A DNA stretch of 64,000 nucleotides from Lentilactobacillus rapi DSM 19907 = JCM 15042 (GTDB taxonomy: Bacteria; Bacillota; Bacilli; Lactobacillales; Lactobacillaceae). Shown in pieces: positions 27,154-35,055 of this stretch (the first letter of the stretch is position 1; each line of letters starts with the position of its first letter). A program made the position numbers and the translations under genes. The notes beneath the pieces were generated by a model. The model made no database searches. It saw only the letters and a program-made list of their open reading frames with translations, and was not told the DNA's origin. Location of the stretch: the NCBI RefSeq assembly GCF_001436255.1, contig NZ_AZEI01000082.1, forward strand, positions 44,023-108,022, written 5' to 3'.

Positions 27154-28386
27154 ATGAAAGAGCCTCAAATTGAAACACCCGCAAAGAACAAACGACTACG
27201 GAGTGCTGCGTTAGGTGCCGCCTTCTTAATGGCGATGGCCGCCGTTGGTCCTGGATTCTTAACCCAGACCGCCACGTTTACCGGCCAGTTGGGTGCCAAC
27301 TTTGGATTTGCAATTCTGATTTGTATTATTGTTGACATCGTCGTTCAGTTAAACATCTGGCGAATTATTATCGTTTCAGGAAAACGAGCCCAAGTGATTG
27401 CCAATGAGGTGTTTCCAGGTTTGGGATACGTCCTCTCCTTCCTGGTGGCGATGGGTGGCTTGTTCTTTAACATCGGCAATATCGGTGGTGCTGGCTTAGG
27501 CCTCAACGTGTTGTTTGGGATCTCACCGGAAAACGGTGCCTTGATCGCTGCGGCAATCGCCATCATTGTGTTGATTATCAAAAATGCGTTAAAAGCCATG
27601 GACATCACTGTCCAGATTCTCGCTGTTATCAAAATTGGTATTTTGCTCTATATTCTATCAGTGATGACCGTTCCATATGGCACCGCTGCAGCGCATGCAT
27701 TTGATCCGTCAAACGTCAACTTTTACTCCATCGTAACGATCGTTGGTGGAACCGTTGGTGGTTATATTTCATTCTCGGGTGGTCATCGATTGCTTGAAGG
27801 TGGCGCGAAGGGTCCTGGCGCCATTAAATATGTCAACGAAGGTGCCCTGACTGGAATTGGAATTGCCTCGGTCATTCGGGTAATGCTGTTTCTCGCTGGC
27901 CTTGCAGTGGTTACCGCAGGTTATAAACTATATCCAACCAACCCGGCGGCTTCAATCTTCAAGTACGCAGCTGGTAACTTTGGCTATAAATTCTTTGGCC
28001 TGCTGTTATTTGCTTCCGGGATGTCATCAACTTTAGGCTCCACCTTCACTTCCACATCGTTCTTGGATTACGCGGTGAGTGATCGGGCCGGAGTGATGTT
28101 CAAACGTTACCGAAGTAGCTTCATCATTGGCTTCATCATTGTTTCAACTGCCATCTTCTACTTCATCGGCAGCCCAGCCAAAGTCTTGGTTGTTGTGGGG
28201 GCCCTCAACGGATTTGTGTTGCCAATCGCCTTGGCAATCCTGCTGCTGGCTTCGCACCGACAACCAATCATGGGGGTGAAATATCATCATCCGGCATGGT
28301 TGACGTGGACTGGCTGGATCGTAGTTGCTTTCATGGCATACGCTGGCTTCAGAACGATTCTGGGATTGTTTGGAATCGGCAATTAA
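27154..28386 (+). CDS. ycsG: YcsG, Nramp-related transporter lacking the metal motif
   Basis: A 410-aa, roughly eleven-helix protein of the Nramp superfamily. Where MntH has DPGN in helix 1, this protein reads VGPGFLTQTATFTGQ, so the conserved metal ligands Asp and Asn are missing, and the MPH motif of helix 6 is also gone. It is therefore unlikely to carry Mn2+. From its place at the end of the pxp operon, import of 5-oxoproline or a related amide is a reasonable guess. ATG 27154 has AAGGA 8 nt upstream; the ATG at 27148 touches the site. Confidence 0.85.
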   Translation: MKEPQIETPAKNKRLRSAALGAAFLMAMAAVGPGFLTQTATFTGQLGANFGFAILICIIVDIVVQLNIWRIIIVSGKRAQVIANEVFPGLGYVLSFLVAMGGLFFNIGNIGGAGLGLNVLFGISPENGALIAAAIAIIVLIIKNALKAMDITVQILAVIKIGILLYILSVMTVPYGTAAAHAFDPSNVNFYSIVTIVGGTVGGYISFSGGHRLLEGGAKGPGAIKYVNEGALTGIGIASVIRVMLFLAGLAVVTAGYKLYPTNPAASIFKYAAGNFGYKFFGLLLFASGMSSTLGSTFTSTSFLDYAVSDRAGVMFKRYRSSFIIGFIIVSTAIFYFIGSPAKVLVVVGALNGFVLPIALAILLLASHRQPIMGVKYHHPAWLTWTGWIVVAFMAYAGFRTILGLFGIGN

Positions 28387-28418
28387 TTTTCACGAGACTG
28401 GGATCGGCCGTTTGGCGC

Positions 28419-28485
28419 AGCTTTTATCCAAGTAGCTACGGCAATCTAAGTGAATGATCATCGATTGGACATTAATATATGTCCC
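28419..28485 (+). repeat. F3 repeat, copy 1
   Basis: About 67 bp, including AAGTAGCTACGGCAATC, AAGTGAATGATCATCGATTGG, closely matching the reverse complement of 45005-45071. It follows GGGATCGGCCGTTTGGCGCA, which resembles an end of F2. Confidence 0.6.
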
Positions 28486-28505
28486 AGCCTCCACTTTGAA
28501 AAATC

Positions 28506-28564
28506 AAATAAGCCTGTGCCTTCACTCAATTGAATTCCAACTGAGTAAAGACACAGGCTTATTT
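28506..28564. terminator. Bidirectional terminator between ycsG and azlD
   Basis: AAATAAGCCTGTG pairs with CACAGGCTTATTT over 13 bp, with an inner ACTCA/TGAGT stem. It separates two convergent units. Confidence 0.85.
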
Positions 28565-28599
28565 ATTGATTGATCTATGTAACTTATTTCGTCAAATTC

Positions 28600-28932
28600 T
28601 CACACGACCATCGCCAGCAAAAATACGGCGCCCAATCCAAGCACAACCGAAATAGCCATTGAACGCGTCCAATAAGCAATTCCAATCACGATAACCGCCG
28701 CAATCATTTCTGGGGCCCGACCAGCGATTGAAACTACGTAGTCCGGAGTGATAAAGATATCTTTCACAACTAAAGCAGTAAATAGTGAAACTGGGACATA
28801 TCTCATCCATTCGTTAAACCAAACGGGAATTTTTCGGGTACGAAAAAATAGTAGGGGAATTAGTCGCGGCGCAAAAGCCACACAAAAACACCCTAATACC
28901 AACCAAACATGTTGTGTCGTGTTCCATTCCAT
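28600..28932 (-). CDS. azlD: AzlD-family branched-chain amino acid export subunit
   Basis: A 110-aa protein of about four short hydrophobic helices, typical of the AzlD/AzlD-like small partner of AzlC. The pair exports branched-chain amino acids and their analogues. It lies 12 bp after azlC in the same direction, so they are co-translated. Confidence 0.88.
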   Translation of the reverse strand: MEWNTTQHVWLVLGCFCVAFAPRLIPLLFFRTRKIPVWFNEWMRYVPVSLFTALVVKDIFITPDYVVSIAGRAPEMIAAVIVIGIAYWTRSMAISVVLGLGAVFLLAMVV

Positions 28933-28944
28933 ACGCTCTAACTC

Positions 28945-29724
28945 CTACTCATCAACGTCTTCAGGCGATCCGGCCGGGTTCTTAATATGCCGCAGCAGGC
29001 CACTGTTCGGAAAATATTTTCTGATCGATGCTTCTGCCATAAATCCAATAAACGAAGCGACCAGGGTTGAAATAACCAGGCCAAGAGTTGATTTGGTCAG
29101 CACCATGAAGTAAGCGGCCAAGAACCCTGATAGAATGCAGATCAGAATAATCAACCCATTTTTGAGTTGAACAACGATCATATAAAGGAATAATGCTGTT
29201 AGCGCAAAGTGCACAATGGTTAAATCGATGTGGATCGCACTGCCAATCAGACTGCCAATCAGATTACTAATAGTCCAAAACACCAACGTCATATGTTCGA
29301 CGTGTAAGGCTTCCCTGGGCGTAAACTTCTTATCCGTTGAAAATTTTAAATAATTAAGTGCGTAGTTTTCATCATTCATTGAAGCCGCAAATAAAGCGGT
29401 AAATCCAAGCGACTGGCCATGCAAATACTTGGAAAGGCTCGATCCCAGCAAGGCATAACGCAGCTCAAGGAAAAACATCATCAAAATAACTGAATACATT
29501 GGTGCACTCGTTGCCAGCAGTGACGCAATCAAAAATTGCGCCCCGCCTGAGAACACCATTACTGAAACCATTAAAGTTGTCCACACGTTGAATCCAGAAG
29601 CGTTCAGCAAAATTCCACACGCCAAGCCGATTGGAATGTAACTCAAATCTACCGGTAGCGAAGCATCAAGGATTCGACGCCAATATGGAAGCTTCTCTCT
29701 AGATTTCGCTATGTCTTTACCCAA
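28945..29724 (-). CDS. azlC: AzlC-family branched-chain amino acid exporter
   Basis: A 259-aa membrane protein with PIGLACGILLNASGF near residue 30, GGAQFLIASLL near 65 and ELRYALLGSSLSKYL near 93, all typical of AzlC. It forms the exporter with AzlD. The frame is open to 29748; the TTG at 29724 with GGAGG 7 nt upstream is the likely start. No AzlB-like regulator is near. Confidence 0.88.
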   Translation of the reverse strand: MGKDIAKSREKLPYWRRILDASLPVDLSYIPIGLACGILLNASGFNVWTTLMVSVMVFSGGAQFLIASLLATSAPMYSVILMMFFLELRYALLGSSLSKYLHGQSLGFTALFAASMNDENYALNYLKFSTDKKFTPREALHVEHMTLVFWTISNLIGSLIGSAIHIDLTIVHFALTALFLYMIVVQLKNGLIILICILSGFLAAYFMVLTKSTLGLVISTLVASFIGFMAEASIRKYFPNSGLLRHIKNPAGSPEDVDE

Positions 29725-29847
29725 AAGGATTCCTCCATCATTAAGCAATCAGGACTGTAAGCCCGTGTAAAAATCATGTAAACACAATCCAGATACAATT
29801 ATATTGGATATCACCAAATTAATAAACACTTTTAACCAAATGTTTTG

Positions 29848-31110
29848 CTAAAACAGTCGCAAAATCGCGCGCCATAGGAGAATGAACGGGTTGGCTTTTT
29901 TTATCGATTGGTTGGTGACCAATTGAACTTCAGAATCTTCGGTTTGCAAATATTTCGGTAGACCTTGCTTGTAAGTCAGCTGAGTCTTGCCTGCAGCTGT
30001 GCCCTTTTTGGCCGGGGCAGCAATTTTTTGATTCAGGTGGACATATTTCCCCTGAACTTGCTGCTTGGAAACATTTTTCGGCGCCCATACCCACGTTGTC
30101 TTCTTGACAACCGGTTGAACATCGACCTGTTTTCCATCCGGAACCGTTGCCTTGTCAACACCTTTAATTTGGCTTCCTTTGCTTAATGTAATGGGATGCT
30201 GTTTGGTGAATACGTACCGCATTAACTTAGCCGTTTGAATAAATCTTGCCGGATCGGTTGCGCTCTTGTTACGACTACCAAGAACCACCGTAATAATTCG
30301 GTGATGCTTGCGGGTGGCCGATCCCACAAAACAGGCACCGGCTTTATCGGACGTCCCAGTCTTTAAGCCGTCCACCACAACGCCCTTGGCAATTTGGTGA
30401 TCGTTAAGCAGCTGGTTGTGGCCGGTAATTGCTGTGCCATAAAAAGTCGAGGCCGTCTTCTTGGTAATCTCAGTCACCCTCGGAAAAGTCTTCATTAGTT
30501 TGCTGGCTAATAAGGCAACATCGCTGGCGGACAGCTCATTTTCGGCATCTCCGCTCACGTTTGCCAAGGCCAGCCCACCAGTGAGCTTGTTGGTCAGCCC
30601 GGAGGCATTATAAAATTTGGCATCCTTGATTCCGATCTGCTTGGCAGTTTGAGTCATCAATTTTGCAAATTTCACCGGCGTTCCGGCGACTTTTTGGCCC
30701 AACGCCAACGCAGCTGCATTAGCCGAGGCCACCAACGTTGCATTAACCAACTGACGCACAGAGTATGACTTGCCAGCAGTCAACGGCACATTGGTCAGGC
30801 CACTAGCGGTGCTCAATTTAGCAATCGCTGGTGAAATGGTTACCTGGTCATCCCAGGCTAACTTCTTCTGTTTGATTTGCTGATGAACAATGTAAATGGT
30901 CATCAGCTTGGATACTGAGGCAATCGGCAGCGCTTGGTTGGCGTTTTTCTGATACAAGATCTGTCCGGTTCTGGCATCAACGGCAATCGCGGCTTTGGCA
31001 GCAATCACCGGTTGATCAGTGACGGAGCTCGCTTGAACGCTGGTCGCAAATCCTGCAGACAGCAAAAAAGTGCCTATTAAGGCAATGATCGCTTTAAATC
31101 GTAAGTTCAT
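29848..31110 (-). CDS. dacA: D-alanyl-D-alanine carboxypeptidase (DacA/PBP5, S11)
   Basis: A 420-aa exported penicillin-binding protein. A signal peptide ends near SVQASS. The active site is complete: Ser65-Val-Ser-Lys68, Ser129-Ala-Asn131 and Lys250-Thr-Gly252. A C-terminal beta domain precedes the tail ILLWRAILRLF, which looks like the amphipathic membrane anchor of PBP5. It trims the terminal D-Ala of peptidoglycan stem peptides. ATG 31110 has AAGGG 6 nt upstream; an ATG at 31116 touches the site. Its place 11 bp after a VanS-like kinase gene suggests that the pair controls cell-wall remodelling. Confidence 0.93.
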   Translation of the reverse strand: MNLRFKAIIALIGTFLLSAGFATSVQASSVTDQPVIAAKAAIAVDARTGQILYQKNANQALPIASVSKLMTIYIVHQQIKQKKLAWDDQVTISPAIAKLSTASGLTNVPLTAGKSYSVRQLVNATLVASANAAALALGQKVAGTPVKFAKLMTQTAKQIGIKDAKFYNASGLTNKLTGGLALANVSGDAENELSASDVALLASKLMKTFPRVTEITKKTASTFYGTAITGHNQLLNDHQIAKGVVVDGLKTGTSDKAGACFVGSATRKHHRIITVVLGSRNKSATDPARFIQTAKLMRYVFTKQHPITLSKGSQIKGVDKATVPDGKQVDVQPVVKKTTWVWAPKNVSKQQVQGKYVHLNQKIAAPAKKGTAAGKTQLTYKQGLPKYLQTEDSEVQLVTNQSIKKANPFILLWRAILRLF

Positions 31111-31121
31111 TTTCATCCCTT

Positions 31122-32291
31122 CTACCGCGTTCCTTTTAATTTGTCACTGGGCTTTGAAAGATGATCACCATGATTGATCGGAACGTGAATCGCAAACGTT
31201 GTAATTTCAGGGCTCGAAGTCACATTAATATAGCCGCCGTGCAGATCAATGATGCTCTGCGCAATCGCCAAGCCCAGGCCAGAGCCACCGGTATCTTTGT
31301 TTCTGGACTCTTCAACTCGATAAAATCGCTCAAAAATTTGGTCAAGCGACTTCTGGGGAATTTGTGGCCCGTCGTTGGCAACATCAATGACCGCTTCACC
31401 GGGTTTGCCGATTCTGGCACTCAAAAAGATGTTGCGGCCACCCTTGCCGTACTTAATCGCATTTGAAATCAGGTTGTTAAAGACCCGCCCCAGCTTTTCG
31501 GCATCCGCTTCGATGTAGAGAGGCTTCTCAGTATTTTTGGCAGAAATCGCCAAGCCGCTCTTTTTGGCTTCCAGCTCAAAGCTGGCGACCAGTTGCTCCA
31601 TCATCTGGTTAAGGTCAATCTTGTTGATCGATAGTGGCGTCCCAGTCTGTTTGACTTTGGTATACTCAAATAAATTATCCACCAAGGACTTCATTTGTTT
31701 GGCTTTCAGATAAGCAATCTCAGTATACTTGAGCAAGTCCTCTTCACTGTGGTACTGCTTATCTTGAATCAAGCCAAGATACCCCAAAATCGAAGTTAAC
31801 GGCGTGCGCAAATCATGGCTGACATTGGTGATCAGCTCATCTTTAGAACTCTCAATTGCCCGCTCCTCGTCCATCGAGTGGATAACACTATCAACCAGGG
31901 CGTTAATGCTTTCAACAACTGATTGGGTGTTGTCTTTGAATTTAAAATTAATCCGATGGTCCAGATGACCGTTGGCAATGTAATGAAGCTCGGTAATGAT
32001 ATGGCGCAACTGCATTTGATGGTAGCGCCGAATCAATCGCCAGTATACAACGGCCGCGTCAAACACCAGCATCAGCGCGATGAAAATGTTCTCCCAGCTC
32101 CAGAGATGATAGTGATTGGGGCCAATTAAAATCGATCGTTTAATGATAAAAATCCCGTCCCGCAGGCCAGGATTGGTCATGATAGATTCATTAATCAAAA
32201 TCACAATCGACAAGTTTAATAACAGAAGGAGAATGACCGTTACGATCCCTTCCAAAAATAATTCAGTTTTCTCACGGCCGGTTAGCTTCAA
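31122..32291 (-). CDS. Membrane sensor histidine kinase (VanS-like)
   Basis: A 389-aa kinase: two membrane helices (about 15-35 and 67-85) framing a short outside loop of about 30 residues, a linker, the H box with His159 (NVSHDLRTPLTS), and an ATPase domain with N, G1 (DVANDGPQIP) and G2 (GGSGLGLAIAQS) boxes. It autophosphorylates and passes phosphate to the response regulator 18 bp upstream. The tiny sensor loop suggests it detects a membrane or cell-wall state. TTG start at 32291 with GAGGG. Downstream dacA is a likely target. Confidence 0.92.
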   Translation of the reverse strand: MKLTGREKTELFLEGIVTVILLLLLNLSIVILINESIMTNPGLRDGIFIIKRSILIGPNHYHLWSWENIFIALMLVFDAAVVYWRLIRRYHQMQLRHIITELHYIANGHLDHRINFKFKDNTQSVVESINALVDSVIHSMDEERAIESSKDELITNVSHDLRTPLTSILGYLGLIQDKQYHSEEDLLKYTEIAYLKAKQMKSLVDNLFEYTKVKQTGTPLSINKIDLNQMMEQLVASFELEAKKSGLAISAKNTEKPLYIEADAEKLGRVFNNLISNAIKYGKGGRNIFLSARIGKPGEAVIDVANDGPQIPQKSLDQIFERFYRVEESRNKDTGGSGLGLAIAQSIIDLHGGYINVTSSPEITTFAIHVPINHGDHLSKPSDKLKGTR

Positions 32292-32309
32292 TATAATCCC
32301 TCTTCAAAA

Positions 32310-32999
32310 TTAGTGTGATTCGATCTTGTAGCCAACGCCCCAAACGGTTTGGATGACTTTTTCGCCGTTGGTAGCTTCCTCAATCTTATCTCGTAAGTGA
32401 CTCACATGAACCATGACCGTCTTGGCGGAAACGATACTTTCCTGTCGCCAAACCCGTTCAAAAATTTCGTCCGCCGAAAAGACCCGGTTGGGATGGCTGG
32501 CCAACAGGTAGAGAATTCCAAATTCCAAGGCAGTCAGTTGAATCGGCGTACCCGTGATCGTTTTAACTTCGTGAGAATCCTTGTTGATGGTCAAGGGACC
32601 GATATCCAAAACGTCTGGGGTATCGTTGGTAACATGTTCCTCGGTTCGCCGCAGTAACGACTTAACCCGGGCCATGACTTCTAGTGGATTGAATGGCTTG
32701 GTGACGTAATCGTCAGCGCCACTAATCAAGCCCTGAATTTTATCCATGTCTTCGGTTTTGGCTGACAAGATGATAATCGGAATCTGAGAATCCTTGCGAA
32801 CTTCTTTGATGACTTCAATTCCGCTCATGCCGGGCATCATGATATCCAAAATCATCAATCCAATGTCAGATTCGGTCCGCAGCCGAGTCAAGGCTTCTTT
32901 GCCGCTATAAGCAGAAACTGGCTCGTAGCCTTCATTTCGGATGTAGATTTCAAGTAACTGAGCGATTTCTTTATCATCATCGACAACTAAAATTTTCAT
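32310..32999 (-). CDS. OmpR/VanR-family response regulator
   Basis: A 229-aa regulator with a receiver domain (phospho-acceptor Asp52 in LDIMMPG, acidic DDD at 7-9, Lys in TKPFNP) and a C-terminal winged helix (VSHLRDKIE, WGVGYKI). It forms an operon with the kinase and dacA. The promoter contains two nearly identical 15-bp boxes, so autoregulation is likely. Related systems control peptidoglycan modification. The gene name vanR is avoided because no resistance ligase is present. Confidence 0.92.
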   Translation of the reverse strand: MKILVVDDDKEIAQLLEIYIRNEGYEPVSAYSGKEALTRLRTESDIGLMILDIMMPGMSGIEVIKEVRKDSQIPIIILSAKTEDMDKIQGLISGADDYVTKPFNPLEVMARVKSLLRRTEEHVTNDTPDVLDIGPLTINKDSHEVKTITGTPIQLTALEFGILYLLASHPNRVFSADEIFERVWRQESIVSAKTVMVHVSHLRDKIEEATNGEKVIQTVWGVGYKIESH

Positions 33000-33041
33000 G
33001 GTTTGTTATACCTCATTCTGATTTAAATTCCAATTTCAAAT

Positions 33042-33122
33042 AATTTATAGGTAATTGATTCAAGTTAATAATTCAACATAGATTTTACACTTTTTAGATT
33101 AAAGGACAACTTACAGGTAATT
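33042..33122 (-). promoter_or_regulatory. Two-component operon promoter with paired boxes
   Basis: AATTTATAGGTAATT (33042-33056) and AACTTACAGGTAATT (33108-33122) agree at 13 of 15 positions and are 66 bp apart. Between them a minus-strand promoter TTGTCC (33104-33109) and TAAAAT (33082-33087), 16 bp apart. One box touches the -35 box, the other lies in the leader, as expected for an autoregulated response regulator. Confidence 0.6.
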
Positions 33123-33190
33123 ATACTGTGTGCCCACCGGTTTCCCAATGCAAATCAGAATATCAAGATAAACTTAAATGTTCCTTAAAA

Positions 33191-33474
33191 AGTGCGCGAG
33201 TCCAAGCGGTTAGCAATCGGAGCATAAGTCGCCTAATCCGGAAATCCCGGTTCTGGGGATTTTTGGATTAGGTGCTTATGTGCAGGTTGCTGCCTGGAGG
33301 AGCGGTCCTAATAAGTGAGCGGAGTAAAGCGGTTAGAAACTGGAGCCTAAGTCTCCTTCGGCAGAAATCCCTTGTTTTGGGATTTTTGCCGAAGGTGCTT
33401 AGGAGGAAGTTTCTGCTTTACGCAGCTGTCCTAAAAAGTGCGCGAGTCCAGGCGGTTAGCATTCTGAGCATAAC
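33191..33474 (+). repeat. F1 repeat array (two full copies and one partial)
   Basis: Copies at 33191-33312 and 33314-33434 (period 123 bp) and a left-arm fragment to 33474 that runs into the pncB terminator. Copy 1 has GCATAAG/CTTATGT and TAATCC/GGATTA stems; copy 2 has CCTAAG/CTTAGG and TTCGGC/GCCGAA. Basal stem of copy 2 is GTAAAGC/GCTTTAC. Orientation is opposite to pncB. Confidence 0.85.
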
Positions 33475-33503
33475 AAAAAAGCCACCAACCCAAGTCAGCG
33501 GCT
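33475..33503 (-). terminator. Terminator after pncB
   Basis: On the minus strand AGCCGC pairs with GTGGCT, followed by six T. Confidence 0.6.
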
Positions 33504-33518
33504 CAAACCATCACTATT

Positions 33519-34946
33519 CTACTTTCCCTGGGCTTCCAGCAGCTTCTCCTGCATTTGATCCAACGCATGGGTCACATACACTGGGAATTCGTCGGGGTTG
33601 ACCAATCGTTGGGTGGTGGAAGGTAATTCGCTTAATAATGCTTTACTGTGCTTTTGAATCTCGAAAACATCCGGTAAATCCGCTTTAAGCTTTTCACCAT
33701 CTAAAACAGCCTCTTGAAGAGGGACCGCATCAAAATCTGTTAGGAACTGATCCCGTTTTGTAGCCAACGGGTTTGCCTTCACGACATCTAATTGATCATT
33801 CAACGTTTCATCTTTCAATGCGATCACATCGGCAAATGCCCGCTTAGTCCCATGGTGATATAATCGATAAACTTGTTTCAAGCCTGGCAGGGTCACCTTT
33901 TCACGACTGGCACTCACTTTAATCTTCGGAACGAGTTTGCCGCCATCTGAAACGGCAGCCAATTTATAAACCCCACTCAAAACAGGCGACGAAGCACTGG
34001 TGATCAAATTTTCACCGATTCCGAAATTATCCAGAGGAGCGCCTTCATTCAGCAAGGACATCACAACGTGTTCATCCAACGCGTTTGAAGCAGTAATCTT
34101 CACTTCTGGGAAGCCGGCATCATCGAGGAGCTTACGGGCACCACGGGCTAACTGGGTAATATCGCCTGAATCGATGCGGATGCCGACCGGCTTGTGACCA
34201 CTTGCCTTGAGCTTTTTAAATACTTTAATCGCATTTGGAACCCCAGACTTCAAGACGTCGTAAGTATCAACCAACAACGCTGCGGTATCTGGATAGACGT
34301 CAGCCCATTTTTCAAAGGCGGTCAACTCATCCGGAAAGGCTTCAATCCAGGCATGGGCCATGGTGCCGGCAGCTGGAATGCCAAACTTCTTAGCGGCCAA
34401 AACGTTGGACGTGCTGGAGCAGCCGCCAATTACAGCTGCCCGGGCACCATACGTTGCACTGCTTGGGCCCTGAGCTCTGCGGGCACCGAACTCCATCACC
34501 GGTCGTTTGCCAGCAGCGTACGTAATTCGACGAGCTTTAGTGGCAATCAGTGATTGATGGTTCATCAAGTTGAGGACCATCGTTTCAAACAACTGAGTCT
34601 GTAACAGCGGGCCGCGGATTGTCAGTAGTGGTTCTCGTGGAAAGACTGGCGTGCCTTCAGGGATAGCCGATACCTGGCAGTCAAAATGGAAATTCTTCAA
34701 ATAATCCAAGAAGTCTTCTTTGAACAATCCCAAGGAACGTAGGTAATTGATATCACTTTGGTCAAAATGGAAGTTGCGCAATCCTTCGACAACCTGTTGG
34801 AGGCCGGCAACCACGACAAAGCTCCCCTTATCTGGTACCTTGCGGAAGAAGACATCAAAGACCCCTTCTTCGTCAGGAATCGTTTGTTGGTAGCCATTTG
34901 CCATCGAAAGTTCATACAAGTCCGTCAACATTGATAAATTATCCAT
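33519..34946 (-). CDS. pncB: Nicotinate phosphoribosyltransferase
   Basis: A 475-aa enzyme with LTDLYELSMANGY at the N-terminus, EFGARRAQGPSSATYGARAA near residue 150, and the PRPP-site region GIRIDSGDIT near 255. It joins nicotinate to PRPP to give nicotinate mononucleotide, the first step of NAD salvage (Preiss-Handler pathway). AAGGA precedes the ATG. The promoter has a palindrome matching the neighbouring NrtR regulator. nadE, often next to pncB in lactobacilli, is absent here. Confidence 0.94.
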   Translation of the reverse strand: MDNLSMLTDLYELSMANGYQQTIPDEEGVFDVFFRKVPDKGSFVVVAGLQQVVEGLRNFHFDQSDINYLRSLGLFKEDFLDYLKNFHFDCQVSAIPEGTPVFPREPLLTIRGPLLQTQLFETMVLNLMNHQSLIATKARRITYAAGKRPVMEFGARRAQGPSSATYGARAAVIGGCSSTSNVLAAKKFGIPAAGTMAHAWIEAFPDELTAFEKWADVYPDTAALLVDTYDVLKSGVPNAIKVFKKLKASGHKPVGIRIDSGDITQLARGARKLLDDAGFPEVKITASNALDEHVVMSLLNEGAPLDNFGIGENLITSASSPVLSGVYKLAAVSDGGKLVPKIKVSASREKVTLPGLKQVYRLYHHGTKRAFADVIALKDETLNDQLDVVKANPLATKRDQFLTDFDAVPLQEAVLDGEKLKADLPDVFEIQKHSKALLSELPSTTQRLVNPDEFPVYVTHALDQMQEKLLEAQGK

Positions 34947-34988
34947 AAGTCATCCTTCTTTTTAATTCGCTAAATTTAAGTAAAATTA

Positions 34989-35028
34989 ACTTTTATTAGC
35001 CTAAATAAAAGTATTCAAAACTTTTATT
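34989..35028 (-). promoter_or_regulatory. NrtR-type operator before pncB
   Basis: ACTTTTATT-AGCCTA-AATAAAAGT at 34989-35012 has perfect 9-bp arms. An extra half site ACTTTTATT at 35020-35028 starts exactly 31 bp from the first, about three helical turns, on the same face. A weak minus-strand TTGAAT -35 box lies between. With nrtR just upstream, this is the likely repressor site controlling pncB. Confidence 0.75.
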
Positions 35029-35055
35029 ACACATTAACGCCAATTGGCAATTAAT

